Positions 37,450-51,500 of a stretch of 64,000 bases of DNA are shown here, in pieces. The first letter of the stretch is position 1. Each line of letters opens with the position of its first letter. This DNA comes from Dreissena polymorpha (Eukaryota > Mollusca > Bivalvia > Myida > Dreissenidae), in the NCBI RefSeq assembly GCF_020536995.1, contig NC_068363.1:7153350-7217349 (forward strand), given 5' to 3'. A program made the translations under genes and the position numbers. The notes under the pieces were generated by a model. The model did not search any database and was not told where the DNA came from. It saw only the letters and a list, made by a program, of their open reading frames with translations.

Positions 37450-37954
37450 TTAAACAAATTGTTCAACAAGAATTCCTTCATACAGTTAACTGCAGCTGTG
37501 CACAAATATAATTCTTGTTGTTTGTATTGCGTTTTGACAAAAACATAACCTATACAAATGTTTATTTAAAAAAATATGTTTGTATCTTGAAGTTTTGAAG
37601 TATCTAATGCGACTTCAGTTCGCTACGAAATATGCCGCCTCGTTTAACCGGATTACTGAATTTGGGAGTGAAACCTGTTGCAGGATCAGTGTCATAATCA
37701 TATCTTATCTTTGTTCAAACTTAATTGACCGTTCTTATCAAAATATTTATGTTCAAATGGGATAGAATCATGCCTAAAAACGTTTCTCATATTGGTAAAT
37801 ACGTGACTGGATTAACGTAAAAATATGGAGCCTAACAACGCGGCTGTAAATATTTATCATGAGAAGGATGAATTTTTAATAAAATCGGGTCATTTGCATA
37901 AATCAAAATAGGCAAATTGCATTTAAGAATAGGCTTGTGATCTTTATAGTCATG

Positions 37955-38395
37955 GGCACAGAGCCGCTATAGGAGTTGTATACGCACATTTCCACTATAA
38001 GGTTTGTATGCGCACATTGCCGCTATAAGGTTGGTATGCGCATATTACCGCTATAAGATTGGTATGTGCACATTACCGCTATAGGGAAAGAATCCGCACC
38101 AAACTCTTATATGAGTGGACATGCTCACACTGCCGCTTTAGAAGACGACATGCGCAACCAGTACGGCTATTGGAGAGGGCATGCGCACATTACCGGTTTA
38201 AGAGAGGGAATGTTCGAAAAGTACTGCTATATGAGAGGGAATGCGCACATTGCCGTTATCAGAGTGGGCATTCGTTTACTGCTGTAGGCGAGGGCATGCG
38301 TACATATCCGCGATAGGAGAGATCATGCGCACATAAACGCGAAAGGAGTTGGCATGCGCAGAAAATCGCTATATGGAAGGTCATGTCTAACGTTG
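37955..38395. repeat. Minisatellite of about 28-34 bp
   Basis: About fourteen imperfect copies built on GCGCACATTGCCGCTATAAG and (G)GTTGGTAT. The Arg/His/Tyr-rich open frames at 38059-38316 and 38066-38287 are by-products. Confidence 0.8.
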
Positions 38396-38620
38396 TAAAG
38401 GCACATGAAAGGCTCGGTCAAAAATTGAATAAACAGATTGGTTGTGTTATTTACTCACAATAATGGATCTTAACACGAACAAAGAAGCATACAATACCTA
38501 GAAATTCAGCTAAACATTCAAACGTGAACATAACATGATCAAACACAACGCAAAGAAAAACACAGCAATACATACGAATGCGAAAAGAGCGTACACCAAT
38601 GTTTCTTTCAAAAGTAACAT

Positions 38621-38848
38621 TAACCTATGTATGCCTAGCGTCTAGAAAAAAGGCATTGGCAAACAGCGTAGACCAAGATGAGACGCCGCATGGTGCGGTG
38701 TCTCATCAGGGTCTGCGCTGTTTGCTTAAAGGAATTTCCGGAAGAAATATGATAAATACAGAAATAAATATACTAGACATCCCTAATTTTGAAAATAAAT
38801 TGATCCAGTTTAGAAGGATTGGAGAGTCCACTAGGCATAAATGGGTTA
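38621..38848 (-). mobile_element. Second MITE family, copy 2 (inverted)
   Basis: Begins GTATGCCTAGCGTCTAGAAA, includes the hairpin GACGCCGCATGGTGCGGTGT and ends CACTAGGCATAAATGGGTT. It accounts for most of the open frame at 38578-39030. Confidence 0.8.
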
Positions 38849-39478
38849 ATTCGGCCAGCTGTCCGTGGTGTTGCTTCTTTCGTTCGGCTTATCTTACAAC
38901 GACGTGCTTAAGCACGCCATGTTTATTTATGTTTAAACCACGCGGACTTGTTACTCTTCGACATAAATATTTAACCACTTCATCAGTTGACAGCAGAAGC
39001 CATTTGTATCCCCACCAAATCTCTAAGTGACGGGCGCCTAATAAAGGAGATACATCTGATTATTCTAACCCTCTTCTTCAGATCTTATGAATCAACATGA
39101 TCTTTATAAATGGCTACTCCTACTTCTTTATAGATGGGTTTCTTTCATCGCTTTCAAATCATCTTCATTTATTACTGGATCTATGAATGACATTAAATAT
39201 TGATGTTTGATCCACACAACTTTTCTTGTCAATAAAATCAATCCTTTACTGTTTGCTCGGCTTTCGGAAAATTCCGGAGTTGTTATTTTAAGAAATATAA
39301 ATCTGAATAAAACGAGCATATCCGCATTTCGTATATTAAGCCCAATATGTAAGGTATTGTTGAGAGTGTTTGATAATCTTGTGTTTATTGATAGATGCCC
39401 TAGATACAGCGGGTTAGGATTTTAATTAAATTACTTGAACGGCTGTGCGTGTAGATCTAGATAAGACAATACGAAACA
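38849..39478. other. Noncoding DNA upstream of gene B
   Basis: Likely promoter and 5' UTR region of gene B. No core promoter motif stands out. An in-frame TAG at 39458-39460 precedes the start codon. Confidence 0.4.
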
Positions 39479-39558
39479 ATGGAGGACAAACCTAAATTGT
39501 GGAATAGTGCATATGATTATGAAAAATATGAACAAGAAGGTTACAAAACACCAGCAAG
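39479..39558 (+). CDS. Gene B exon 1 (start codon)
   Basis: ATG in strong context (AAACAATGG) opens MEDKPKLWNSAYDYEKYEQE, then GYKTPA, and stops at a GTATAG donor with two bases (AG) of the next codon. Exon 2 supplies T to complete Ser. The exact phase fit between two independently recognised exons is the main support. Confidence 0.7.
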
Positions 39559-42500
39559 GTATAGTCACATGGATCAGTAGTTGATAAAATATACGACCGA
39601 GTTTCATTTGCGATGATAATAACAAGTGATATAATCATAATTATAATTTTAATCAAATATCTAATGATATCATTAAGTTCGAGGTCATGATGTCATGATG
39701 CGTAGCACAGTCACTTTCACGCTTGATTTGATCAATGATTTAAAGGGGCCTTTTCACAGATTTTGGCATTTTTTAACTTATTCATTAAATGCTTTATATC
39801 GATAAATGTAAACATTGGATCGTAAAAGCTCCAGTAAAAAATCAAGAATAAAATTAAAAAAAAGGAAAAGAACATTGCCCGGACCAGGTTTCGAACCAGT
39901 GACCCCTGGAGTCCTGCCAGAGTCCTGAAGTAAAAACGCTTTAGCATACTGAGCTATTCCGCCGAGTAGATATACTTCAAATATTTTATACCTTATATAA
40001 GCAATCTTCGTAATTTCACAAAATTTAACGACAAAAACAGAACTCTCCAAATTATTCAATCGTTTCGCGTTGCAACGCTTTATAATTTTTAGGTTTTAAA
40101 ATCGTCAAAAGATGCATATAATGGCTATATTAGACCATGGTAAATGTTCAGTATTACTGTTTCCTCACAAATATCATAACTAAAACGAAAATTTGCGAAT
40201 CTGAAACAACTTTTTTCAATTTTGTCAATTTACCAAAGCGTGAAAAGATCCCTTTAAAAGAGTCTGTGTACTCAATAAATTGTTACATCCTCACGTGACC
40301 ACTATGTCTACAATTTTTTTAGCATTTGTAGTAAGTTTACGTACGGCGTCCGCCGTCATGTTGGGTGATTCGCGTGGGCCAACTTTTAGCTCGGTAGTAC
40401 AGTTTTCGCACAGGAAGCAAATTTTATAACTAACCCTCGATAAACATTATCAGAGTTTTTATTTTGAGAATATTAATACCATGTTTGAATCGGGGTCAAG
40501 TGGGGGGTAAAAACTAGGTCACCAGGTAAAGTCTAAAATCGGTGTACCTAGCTAGAACTCAAGTGAGCGCTTTATGGCTATAGTGGACATCGTGTTTGTA
40601 ATAAGTTCGAATGTGAACATTTTATATTAAACATACAACACTATGCAAAATATGAAGAAAATACAAAAAACACCTTTTAACTGATGTTGAACGTCCCAGA
40701 AGGGTCAATGCACATTAAAATGTAAACCGACTTGAAACATTTAACATATACAAGTCATTCAACTCCAGATTGGAACAACACACTACTTGTGTCACTATAT
40801 ATGGGTCTTGCTCTGTGATTACGGGGCTTAATGCATGTGCGTGAAGTGTTATCCCAGATTAGCCTGTGCAGTTCGCACAGGCTAATCAGAGACGACGCTT
40901 TCCGCTTTTATGACTTTTTCGTTTAAATGAAGTTTCTTCTTAGAAAATATCCAACTTAGGCGGAAAGTGTCGTCCCTGATTAGCCTGCACGCTAATATGG
41001 GACGACACTTTACGCACATACATTATGCCTAATTTTCTCAGAACGCGACTCATATATATTAATGTGCACAGTTTCAGTACAAAGCGAACACTGAACAATC
41101 AAGCGCCGAGGACAGCACAAGCACACGCGGCCGAGCGTGGACCGGGAAAGAAAGGAACTCAGTCTCTTAGGGAACAGTCTCGCTCTCCAGACGACAAATT
41201 AGAAGAATCGACCGATCGAGACGCAGAAGAATCGACCGATCGAGACGCAGACATGTCTAATGTAAGCAATCGTTGTTTAAATTGACATGTAGTAGACAAA
41301 AACGTGCATGATTTTTTTTATGATTTTGATAGATTTTCCGTTTTCTGTCCGTCCGTCCGTCGGGGTTTTGCTAGAGTGATAACAAGTGACAAACACATCA
41401 ACCAGCATGTGAACTTGTATAACTGTTTTTTACTAGTGTTGGGCTTAACCGGAAATTTTGGCTTTTTCGCAAAAAATGACGATTTTGAAAACCATAACTC
41501 CTGTTACTAAAATAAAATTGCGCTGTAACAGTCAAAAAAACTTAAATATATATTAAACTACAATGGAACATGTGCACATTGATATGTTGGTGCATTGTTT
41601 GCAATGCAAGTGTTATTTCTAGACAAACGTGGAAAACGTGGAATGTCCAGTTTTTTTAATAATATAAATGTTTACAATTCTCAATTCTTCAGTATTTCAA
41701 ACATCAACTTGTATTCATTTCAATATGATTGAAATTGTAACGCTAAAAGTAATTATTAATATCAATGTCCTATTTCTTATTTCTGAAAACGCATTGAAAT
41801 AACTTATTTTCAGGTATTGCCTTTATGTATAATAGCGGCTCAATAATAAGATTTTAGGTTTTTGGTAAAAATATCCTCATGAAACCAAGTCCATTTGGAT
41901 TTGAGTTGGCACTATCAGATCGTTAAGAATTATTTTAAATGGACTGTTTCATAATGGCAAATATAAATATAGCAATACAATACATTTATTTCATTTGCAA
42001 ATGGTGGGAAAAGGTATCGAAATCGTTGACAATATTGTAAATCTTTCACAACGTTCATGATATGACATAATAAGAAGCCACTATTCAAATTATCTTACCC
42101 CTTTTATATGAAAGGATCATAAATACACATAGATTTGATATAACTAGAAACTTCTCTTAGCTTTGTCCGCAATGATAACAAAAGCGTTTCTTCAAGTCCT
42201 TTATCTGAAAGATTTCTTCTCAACTGCACTATGTGTTGGCATTTGGTACCACCTATCCGCTATTGAAGAATTGTAAATGTTAGCTTTGAGAAACGGCTTA
42301 ATCAAACAAATGAATCTAATTATCAACTTGGTTACAGTAAATAAACGGTACACATTTAAGGTCATCCTCTTGAAATCAGTGTCAAATTACTGATTGTTCA
42401 ATTGGTAGCGAACAGAAAGTGAACTGCATATAAAGCTGTTTGGAAGTCAGTTTATATTTTGTTGAATATCCAGCATTGTTGCTGAAAGATAGAACGAGTT

Positions 42501-45500
42501 AATAAATTGAAGTGAATCAAAATGATACTGTCGTAAGGTGCTTTACTAATTATCATAAGCAATTATGTTATTAAACTAAATTCTTTATGTTTAAAGTTTC
42601 CACACTTCAATGTTATTTATATACATGCATACAAATGCTCTCTCGTAGTATATTGCTTACCTAGATTTTAGTTAGTTCATTCGAGTTTTGCGAAACGACA
42701 ACAAATGTTTACATTGTGATATTTCAGCCATATATAGATAAAGGCTACTCGATGCCGTATCAGATCTCTCAAAACAAATATAGGGAGGTTTGTATGTGCA
42801 CGTCTTTACTGTGACGTCATGTGTGATGTCTAGAACACAAGGGTAGGCTTCTTTAAATGTGCACTGTGACGGTATGTGTGATCAATAGAAAACTAGGATA
42901 GGCTCTTGTAAAGGGGCACTGTGACGTCATGTGTGGCCCATAAGACACTAAGGTAGGCTCCTGAAAATGTGCACTGTGACGTCATGAGTGGTCAATAGAA
43001 CACTAGGATTGGCTCCTGTAAATGTGAACTGTGACGTCATGAGTGGTCAATAGAACACTAGCATTGGCTCATGTAAATGTGCACTGTGACGTCATGTGTG
43101 GCCCATAAGACACTAAGGTAGGCTCCTGTAAATGTGCACTGTGACGTCATGAGTGGTCAATAGAACACTAGGATTTGCTCCTGTAAATGTGAACTGTGAC
43201 GTCATGTGTGGCCCATAAAACACTAAGGTAGGCTCCTGTAAATGTGCACTGTGACGTCTTGAGTGGTCAATAGAACACTAGGATCGGCTCCTGTAAATTT
43301 GCACTGTGACGTCATGTGTGGCCCATAAGACACTAAGGTAGGCTCCTGTAAATGTGCGCTGTGACGTCATGAGTGGTCAATAGAACACTAGGATTGGCTC
43401 CTGTAAATGTGCACTGTGACGTCATGTGTGGCCCATAAGACACTGAGGTAGGCTCCTGTAAATGTGCACTGTGACGTCATGAGTGGTCAATAGAACACTA
43501 GGATTTGCTCCTGTAAATGTGCACTGTGGCGTCATGTGTGACCCATAAGACACTAAGGTAGGCTCCTGTAAATGTGCTCTGTGACGTCATGAGTGGTCAA
43601 TAGAACACTGGGATTGGCTCCTGTAAGTGTGCACTGTGACGTCATGTGTGACCCATAAGCCACTATGGTAGGCTCCTGTAAATGTGCACTGTGGCGTCAT
43701 GAGTGGTCAATAGATCACTAGGATTGGCTCCTGTAATTATGCACTGTGACGTCATGAGTGGTCAATAGAACACTAGGATTGGCTCCTGTAAATGTGCAAT
43801 GTGACGTCATGTGTGGCCCATAAGACACTAAGGTATGCTACTATGTTAAGCTCGTAAAAATGTTGAATGTAGCACTGAAGCGTCATATCTGGTACATGAG
43901 CCACTAGTGTATATGTGGTGATGTAATATACAAGGAGGATGCAAACATTTTTAAAGAGAATAATGGTAATCATGAAAGTGAATGTAAAGTAATCAGACTG
44001 AAACAGGACAATAGCATCGATTTTGACTTTAAGTATTGCGAGTGTGAATTCAGTGTTCAATATTTTAAACATGCATTTGGGCCGTGCTCTGTGAAAAAGG
44101 GGTTTGATGCATGTGCGTAAAGTGTCGTCCAAGATTAGCCTTTGCAGTCCGCACAGGCTTATAAGGGACGACACTTTACACCTAAACTCGAGTTTTATTA
44201 AGAAAAGACATTCTTTAAACGAAAAATATCATAAACGCGGAAGGTGTCGTCCCTGATCAGCCTGTGCGGACTGAATAGGCTAATCTATGAAGGCACTTTA
44301 CGCACATGTATTAAACCCCTTTTCACAGGGCACGGCCCATTTTTAATACAGTGAATTAATTGGTGAGGGTATCGAATGCCTTTCGTAGAAATCGAATTAT
44401 TCATCAAAAGAAGCATGCTTTTCATTTACCATTCTAATGCGGCTATCGTAGTGTTTACCATAATTTTATGTTTAGTGTCGTTTTGCATGTTTGTCCTAAA
44501 TTAACAATAATATATTCCCTTTAATATCTTTTAGATAGTTTCATTTATTAACAATTAAACACTGGAATGCATTAAAGATTAGACACGGTCTTTTATTAAG
44601 CATAATACAGTGTCATGTATTAAACAGTAAACGGTGTCATGTGTTAAACATCAGACGCTGTCAATTATTTATAATTAGACCGTTAAATGTATTAAAAATT
44701 AGAAAGTGTCCTTTATTAAACATGAGACATATCATGTATTAAACATTAGACAGTGCCAAGAATTAACCGTTAGAGTGTCATGTATTCACAACAAGACAGT
44801 GTCCTGTATAAACTGTAAAAACATGTCCTGTTCATATCATAAGAGATTGTTCTGTATTAACTTTTAGAAAGTGTCCTGTTTTAGGAATTAAACAGTGTCA
44901 TGTTTTAACCATAGAGCAGCGTCCTGTATTAACCACTGGAGAGTTTTCTGTATTAACCATTAGATATTGTATTGAATAAGCCATTCGAAAGTGCTCTGTA
45001 TTAATCATTATACAGTGTCCTGTATAAATCATTAGATTATACATTAGACAATGTCCTGTATTAATCATTATACAGTGCCTTGTATTAACCATTGGGTAAT
45101 GTCCTGTATTAACCATTAGACAGTGCACTGTTAACCATAAGATAGGGTCCTGCTTTATTCATTAGACAATGTCCTGTATTAACCATTCGAAAGATTCCTG
45201 TGATAGGCATTCGACAGAATCCTGTATAAGAGAGAGAGTCCTGTTTAACCCATTTGACTATGTCCTGTATAAATCAGAAGACAGTGTCCTGTATTAATCG
45301 TTAGACAGTGTCCTGTATTAAGTGTTAGACAGTGTCCTGTATTAATCGTTAGACAGTGTCCTGTATAAATCGTTAGAAAATGTCATGTATTAATCATTAT
45401 ACAGTGTCCTGCATTAATCATTATATAGTGTCTTGTATTAATCGTTAGCCAGTGTCTTGTATTAATCATTAGCCAGTGCCACGTATTAATCATTAGATAG

Positions 45501-48500
45501 TGTCCTTTATTAATCAATAGACATTGTCCTTTTTAAATCATTAGACGGTGTCCTTTATTAATCATTAGACAGTGTCATGCATAAATCATTAAACAGGATC
45601 CTTTATAAATCATAAGACAGTGTCTTGCATTAATCATTAGACAGTGTCCTGTATTAATCATTAGACAGTGTTCTGTATTCATCATTAGACAGTGTCCTTT
45701 ATTAATCATTAGACAGTGTTCTTTATTAATAATTAGACAGTGTCATGTATTAATCATTAGACAGCGTCCTTTATTAATCATTAGACAGTGTCTTGCATTA
45801 AACATTAGACAGTGTCCTGTATTAATCATAAGACAGTGTCCTTTATTAATAATGAGACATTGTCATGTATTAATCATTAAACAGCGTCCTTTATTAATCA
45901 TTAGACAGTGTCTTGCATTAATCATTAGACAGTGTCCTGTATTAATCATTAGACAGTGTTCTGTATTCATCATTAGACAGTGTCTTGTATTAATCTTAGA
46001 CAGTGTCCTTTATTAATCTATACACAGTGTCATGTATTAATCATTAGACAGTTTCCTTTATTAATCATTATACAGTGTCCTGTATTCATCATTATACAGT
46101 GTCCTGTATGAATCTTAGACAGTATCATGTATTTATCATTACACAGTGGCATGTGTTAATCATTAGACAGTTTCCTTTATTAATCATTATACAGTGTCAT
46201 GTATTAACCATTAGACAATGTCCTTTATTAATCATTATACAGTGCCCTGTACTAATCATTATACAGTGCCCTGTATTAATCATTATACAGTGTCCTGTGC
46301 TAATCATTAGACAGTTTCCTTTATTAATCATTATACAGTGTCATGTATTAATCATTAGACAATGTCCTTTATTTATCATTGTACAGTGTCCTGTATTCAT
46401 CATTAGACAGTGTCCTGTATTAATCTTAGACAGTGTTCTGTATTAATCATTATACAGTGCCCTGTATTAATCATTATACAGTATCCTGTATTAATCATTA
46501 TGCAGTGTCATTAATTAATCATTAATATACAGTGTCATTTATTAATCATTAGACAGTGGCATGTGCTAATCATTAGACAGGTTCCTTTATTAATAATTAT
46601 ACAGTGTCATGTATTAATCATTAGACAATGTCCTTTATTAATCATTATACAGTGTCATGTATTAATCATAAGACAATGTCACGTATTAATCATTAGACAA
46701 TGTCCTTTATTAATCATTATACAGTATCCTGTATTCATCATTAGACAGTGTCCTGTATTAATCTAAGATAGTGTCCTGTATTAATCATTATACAGTGCCC
46801 TGTATTAATCATTATACAGTATCCTGTATTAATCATTATACAGTGTCATTTATTAATCATTATACAGTGTTATTTATAAATCATAAGACAGTGCCCTGCA
46901 TTAATGATTATACAGTGTCATTTATAAATCATTAGACAGTGTCCTGTATTAATCTTAGACAGTGTCCTGTATTAATCATTACACAGTGGCATGTGCTAAT
47001 CATTAGACAGTTTCCTTTATTAATCACTATACAGTGTCATGTATTAATCATTAGACAATGTCCTTTATTAATCATTATACAGTGTCATGTATTGATCGTT
47101 AGACAATGTCCTTTATTAATCATTATACAGTGTCCTGTATTAATCATTAGACATTGTCATTTATTAATCATTCGACAGTGGCCTGTATTTATCATTACAC
47201 AGTGGCATGTGCTAATCATTAGACAGTTTCCTTTATTAATCATCAGACAGTGTCATGTATTAATCATTAGACAATGTCCTTTATTAATCATTATACAGTG
47301 TCCTGTATTCATCATTAGACAGTGTCCTGTATTAATCTTAGACAGTGTCCTGTATTAATCATTATACAGTGCCCTGTATTAATCATTATACAGTATCCTG
47401 TATTAATTAATATACAGCGTCATTTATTAATCATTATACAGTGTCCTGTATTCATCATTAGACAGTGTCCTGTATTAATCTTAGACAGTGTCCTGTATTA
47501 ATCATTATACAGTGCCCTGTATTAATTATTATACAGTATCCTATATTAATCATTATACAGTGTCATTTATTAATCATTAGACAGTGCCCTGCACGAAACA
47601 TTAGACAGTGACCTGTATTAATCGTTAGATAGTGCCCTTTATTAATCATTAGACAGTGTCCTTTATTAATCATTAGATAGTGCCCTTTATGAATCAATAG
47701 ACAGTGTCCTTTATTAATCATTAGATAGTGGCCTTTATTAATCACCAGACAGTGTCCTTTATTAATCATTAGAAAGTGTATTGTATTAATCATAAGAAAG
47801 TGCCCTTAATTAATCATTAGACAGTGCCCTGTATTTATCGTTAGACAGTGTCCTATATAAATCATTAGACTGTGTCCTTTATTAATCATTAGACAGTGCC
47901 CTGTTTTAATCATTAGACAGTGTCCTGTATTAATGATTAGACAGTGTCCTGTATTAATCATTAGACAGTGTCCTGCATTAATCATAGGCTGTGTATTAAT
48001 CATTTGACAGTGTCCTCTTTGCGAGTGCGAACACTTGGAAAATGCGATAACATTAAAAAATAAAACTATATTCAAGAGCACAATTAGGTGTTATTAAACG
48101 TGGCCATCTTTATTGCAGAAGTTTAAACTGCTCTAAGTTTGTGCCGCCAAGTTCTTCCACCATTCTCAGGCAATTGATTGAAATAGGAAATATATGTAAT
48201 CATTAAGACGTGTAGATTTGATGTGCAAAACACAGTTTTCACACTCAGCGGTCAAATGCGTTTTGATTTGCTCGTAAAAAATCGGTGCGGAGGTTATTTT
48301 TAGTCAAGTTGATGAATAAGCCCTAGTAGATTTTTGCGAGCGGACTTATTTGAAAGACGCTTCTGAAATATGATATCCTATATTTAATTTCAATTTTCAG
48401 GTGCTTAAATTAGGGCTTGTTTTGGTAGAGGATTGCGTTCATATAACTGTTATACGCTAAAGTGTGTTTAGCAATTTGTGTTGGTATTATAAAATAGTCA

Positions 48501-51500
48501 AATTTGTGTTGTTTGTTGTTTTCATTCACATAATGGAGCGTGACGACATATATCTAAAACACATACTAACTTTGAGAATCAAAATAGGGCAACACTAATA
48601 ACCTAAAAACAATTGTATATTATTTCACCGTTAAAACATTTCTAACATGTTCAAGTATCGGAAATTAATGAAGTGGATGTAATTTATACATATATAGCCA
48701 TTTGTAAATCGTAAATAAGTCATATTATAGATTCCTGGTTATAAATTCTTGCGAATCCACTTGATCTATTTTTAAATATGTTATAGCATCGCTAATATGT
48801 GCCTTTAATTTAAAACAAAAACGCTTAAGTATATCAATTTAAATGAATTATATAACGTACATGTATATACGATATTTGTTATTGTACTTTCTCGTCCGTG
48901 CGTTACAGCAAGTATTCGGAGAAACAAATGGTCAACAAGGTGGTAAACCGGAGCCACTGGACGGACGGGTAAACATGTGTGCATTTATGATTTTGTTTGT
49001 TGTGTCTATGAATATAAATTTGTGTTGGTCCCCGAACAAATGTTTCGCTTGATGAAACTCTTTGTTTGCCATATGACCATCCGTCTGTCCCTTTACTTGA
49101 AAGTACGAAACGTTTTCCCTGTGTACCTCCGTCTGTTCCCGAACCATTGTTTCACTGGAGAGAACTCCACTTTGCCGTGTGTTCCCCGTACCAATGTTCT
49201 ACTGGATCGAACTTTAAGTTTTTCATTTGACAATCAGTCTTTTCCCGTACCAATGTTTACACACATGAGTAATTACAGGATTTCAAACTTACAGAACACA
49301 TGCATATAAAGTAAGGTTTACGCGCAGCATGATTTTCAAAAGAGATAAAATGTTTGCTGAATTATACAAAAGCAAACAACAACAAAATATGGCACATTTA
49401 TGAGCATCCTTCTGTGAAAACCGGGCTAAGTGCACGCTCTGGTTTTATTGTATTGTTTGTTTCAAATGAGGTCTCTTCTAAAAGAAAATCAAGCCTAGGC
49501 GGAAAATCGCCCATTATTAGCCTTTGCGGAGACTCATATATGTGAACATGGCATCATTTCCAAAATTTAAATACCAAAGATTGCAGGAGAGGCAAAATAA
49601 ATTATAAACGTATATTAAGAGAAAACACGAACACAGTATTTGACAACGTTGAACGCATGTCATACACGGCAGTAAGCCTGTCACTTCATCATTTCCTAAA
49701 ACTTCTCTGATTTTAGATCCATCCTCCCAGGAACTTCCGACCGAACAGTTACACTTACGGCGTAAGAACCTCGCACTAATGCACATCGAATGTTTACTTC
49801 TTAAATTTCGTCTGCGATAGAAACTATTTCTCACTTTATAATGCGGAATGATTACTGCTTTTGTGAGTCTATGAACTTCAATCGTCTCGATTTGAAATGA
49901 ACGTTTTTATGAGTAACTGTAGAAATAATGTCGAGTAATGTACGCGTAATGTACATATTTAGATAAAATAGTGCTTTGTAACTTTACCAATTATGAATAT
50001 CAAAGTTAAAAATTGATACATGAAAAATGTCAAAAATATTTTGCATAGTGATTGGTGTAAAAGCAGACATCTGCCTTAATTATCTTGTAGAGGTGGTGAT
50101 TATTGGGTGTTGGTATGTGATATTTCTTTCTATATCCTCGCTCCTTCCTTTATACTGTTACCCTATCTTTACAATGGTTTCAGGTGTGAATTCATAGGAA
50201 CCTCCATCTATTTCAAAAACTTTAAAACCAATGTATATTCGTCGGCACAATATGTATTAAAAAAGGAGAATTTTTGTGCACACGTACATTCGCGGTTTTC
50301 TGACTTCGGAAAAAAATGAATATGTGTCCGTAATTTTGCGATGTGTTGGTTTTAAATGTGTGGATACACCCGGGAAAGTAACGCAAAGTATTGTCCCAGA
50401 ATAATAAAGATACCACAGAAGATAGTAAGCAGTTATCCTATCTTTTTTATTATTGTTGTATTCTTTGCTTTTTGCAGGATCGCCAAAAAGAGGAGCAGCT
50501 GTACTACCAGCAGCAACAACAGCAATCTCCTAGACAGCAGTATGCGCCAAGGGTAGGTATTTGGAACACTCGATCACTGTCCAATTTCAATTTTTACCAA
50601 GTATATTGGTTATACTCGTGTTATGGTCAGCATGTGGTTTGCGTCAATTTGATAAAAAAAATGGTATTCCTTTTCGTAACGGGAAATGCTTAAAGATTTT
50701 TTTTTAATCTTACTAAATATTTTTGTAATGTTTTGAATTGTCTTAAATTATTAAAATGGCAAGAAAAAAGATTAAAGCATTTTTCATCCCAGGATTTAAA
50801 ACCGGGTGTGCTGCCACTGTGCACAGCGAATTATAATAACATTATTAGTAATAAACGTGCTTACTAAAAAGCTACCGAAGAAAAGCGTTACACACGCTTT
50901 ATTATTTAACAAACTTCAAATGACGATTATCGATCGATGAACCAATATTTTTAACATTTTTCTTTGACAGAATTTCTCTTGTGTAAACATAATGTTTACA
51001 TTCTTTTGAGGTTATCTATGACGATTTTGTTTTTTGAAAATCGTCCTCTTTTTCCGAACTGTGAACAAGTCCCTTTATGTTTATTTGTGTCATCTTAAAA
51101 TAGGACAGGCTACGGCATCAACAAAATCAGTTCATTAATTAATTAAAAAATCTTTGTGGACACGCTTGTTTTCAGACGTATCGGTCGGGTCGGCCCGATA
51201 TGGGCTTCGAACCCTTATCGGATATCCACGTGCCGGTGAGTCTGTCGCACTGTGCCGTTGCTTATTGTTAACACGTGTTGATTTAGTGTTACTGTAGAAA
51301 CATGTACACAGGCACGCTTGCGCAGGGATTTAATAGTGTACGTTAATAATAGGCTTAAGTTTTTATAGAAGTTTGAAACAACGATGATTGAATATAAATC
51401 ATATGCATAGAACTAACATTTACGGAACACTGTTTGCAATTTATTTGCTCAATCATAAATGCAGCAATCGTGTATAATTTTGGCTCAAAAATGACATTTT

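Noticed and set aside
38578-39030. 150-codon open frame
   Set aside because: Its central part is the second MITE family (38621-38848), and the remaining part shows no domain or splice support.
44898-48081. Open frames of Ile/Cys/Gln- or Asn/Gly/His-rich repeats
   Set aside because: They arise from the 24-bp minisatellite (eight-codon period) inside gene B intron 2 and have no independent coding support.
48843-48968. ATG with a hydrophobic stretch that could be a signal peptide start for gene B
   Set aside because: The hydrophobic part coincides with a strong pyrimidine-AG acceptor tract, and exons 1-2 upstream join exon 3 in perfect phase. It remains possible as an alternative start.
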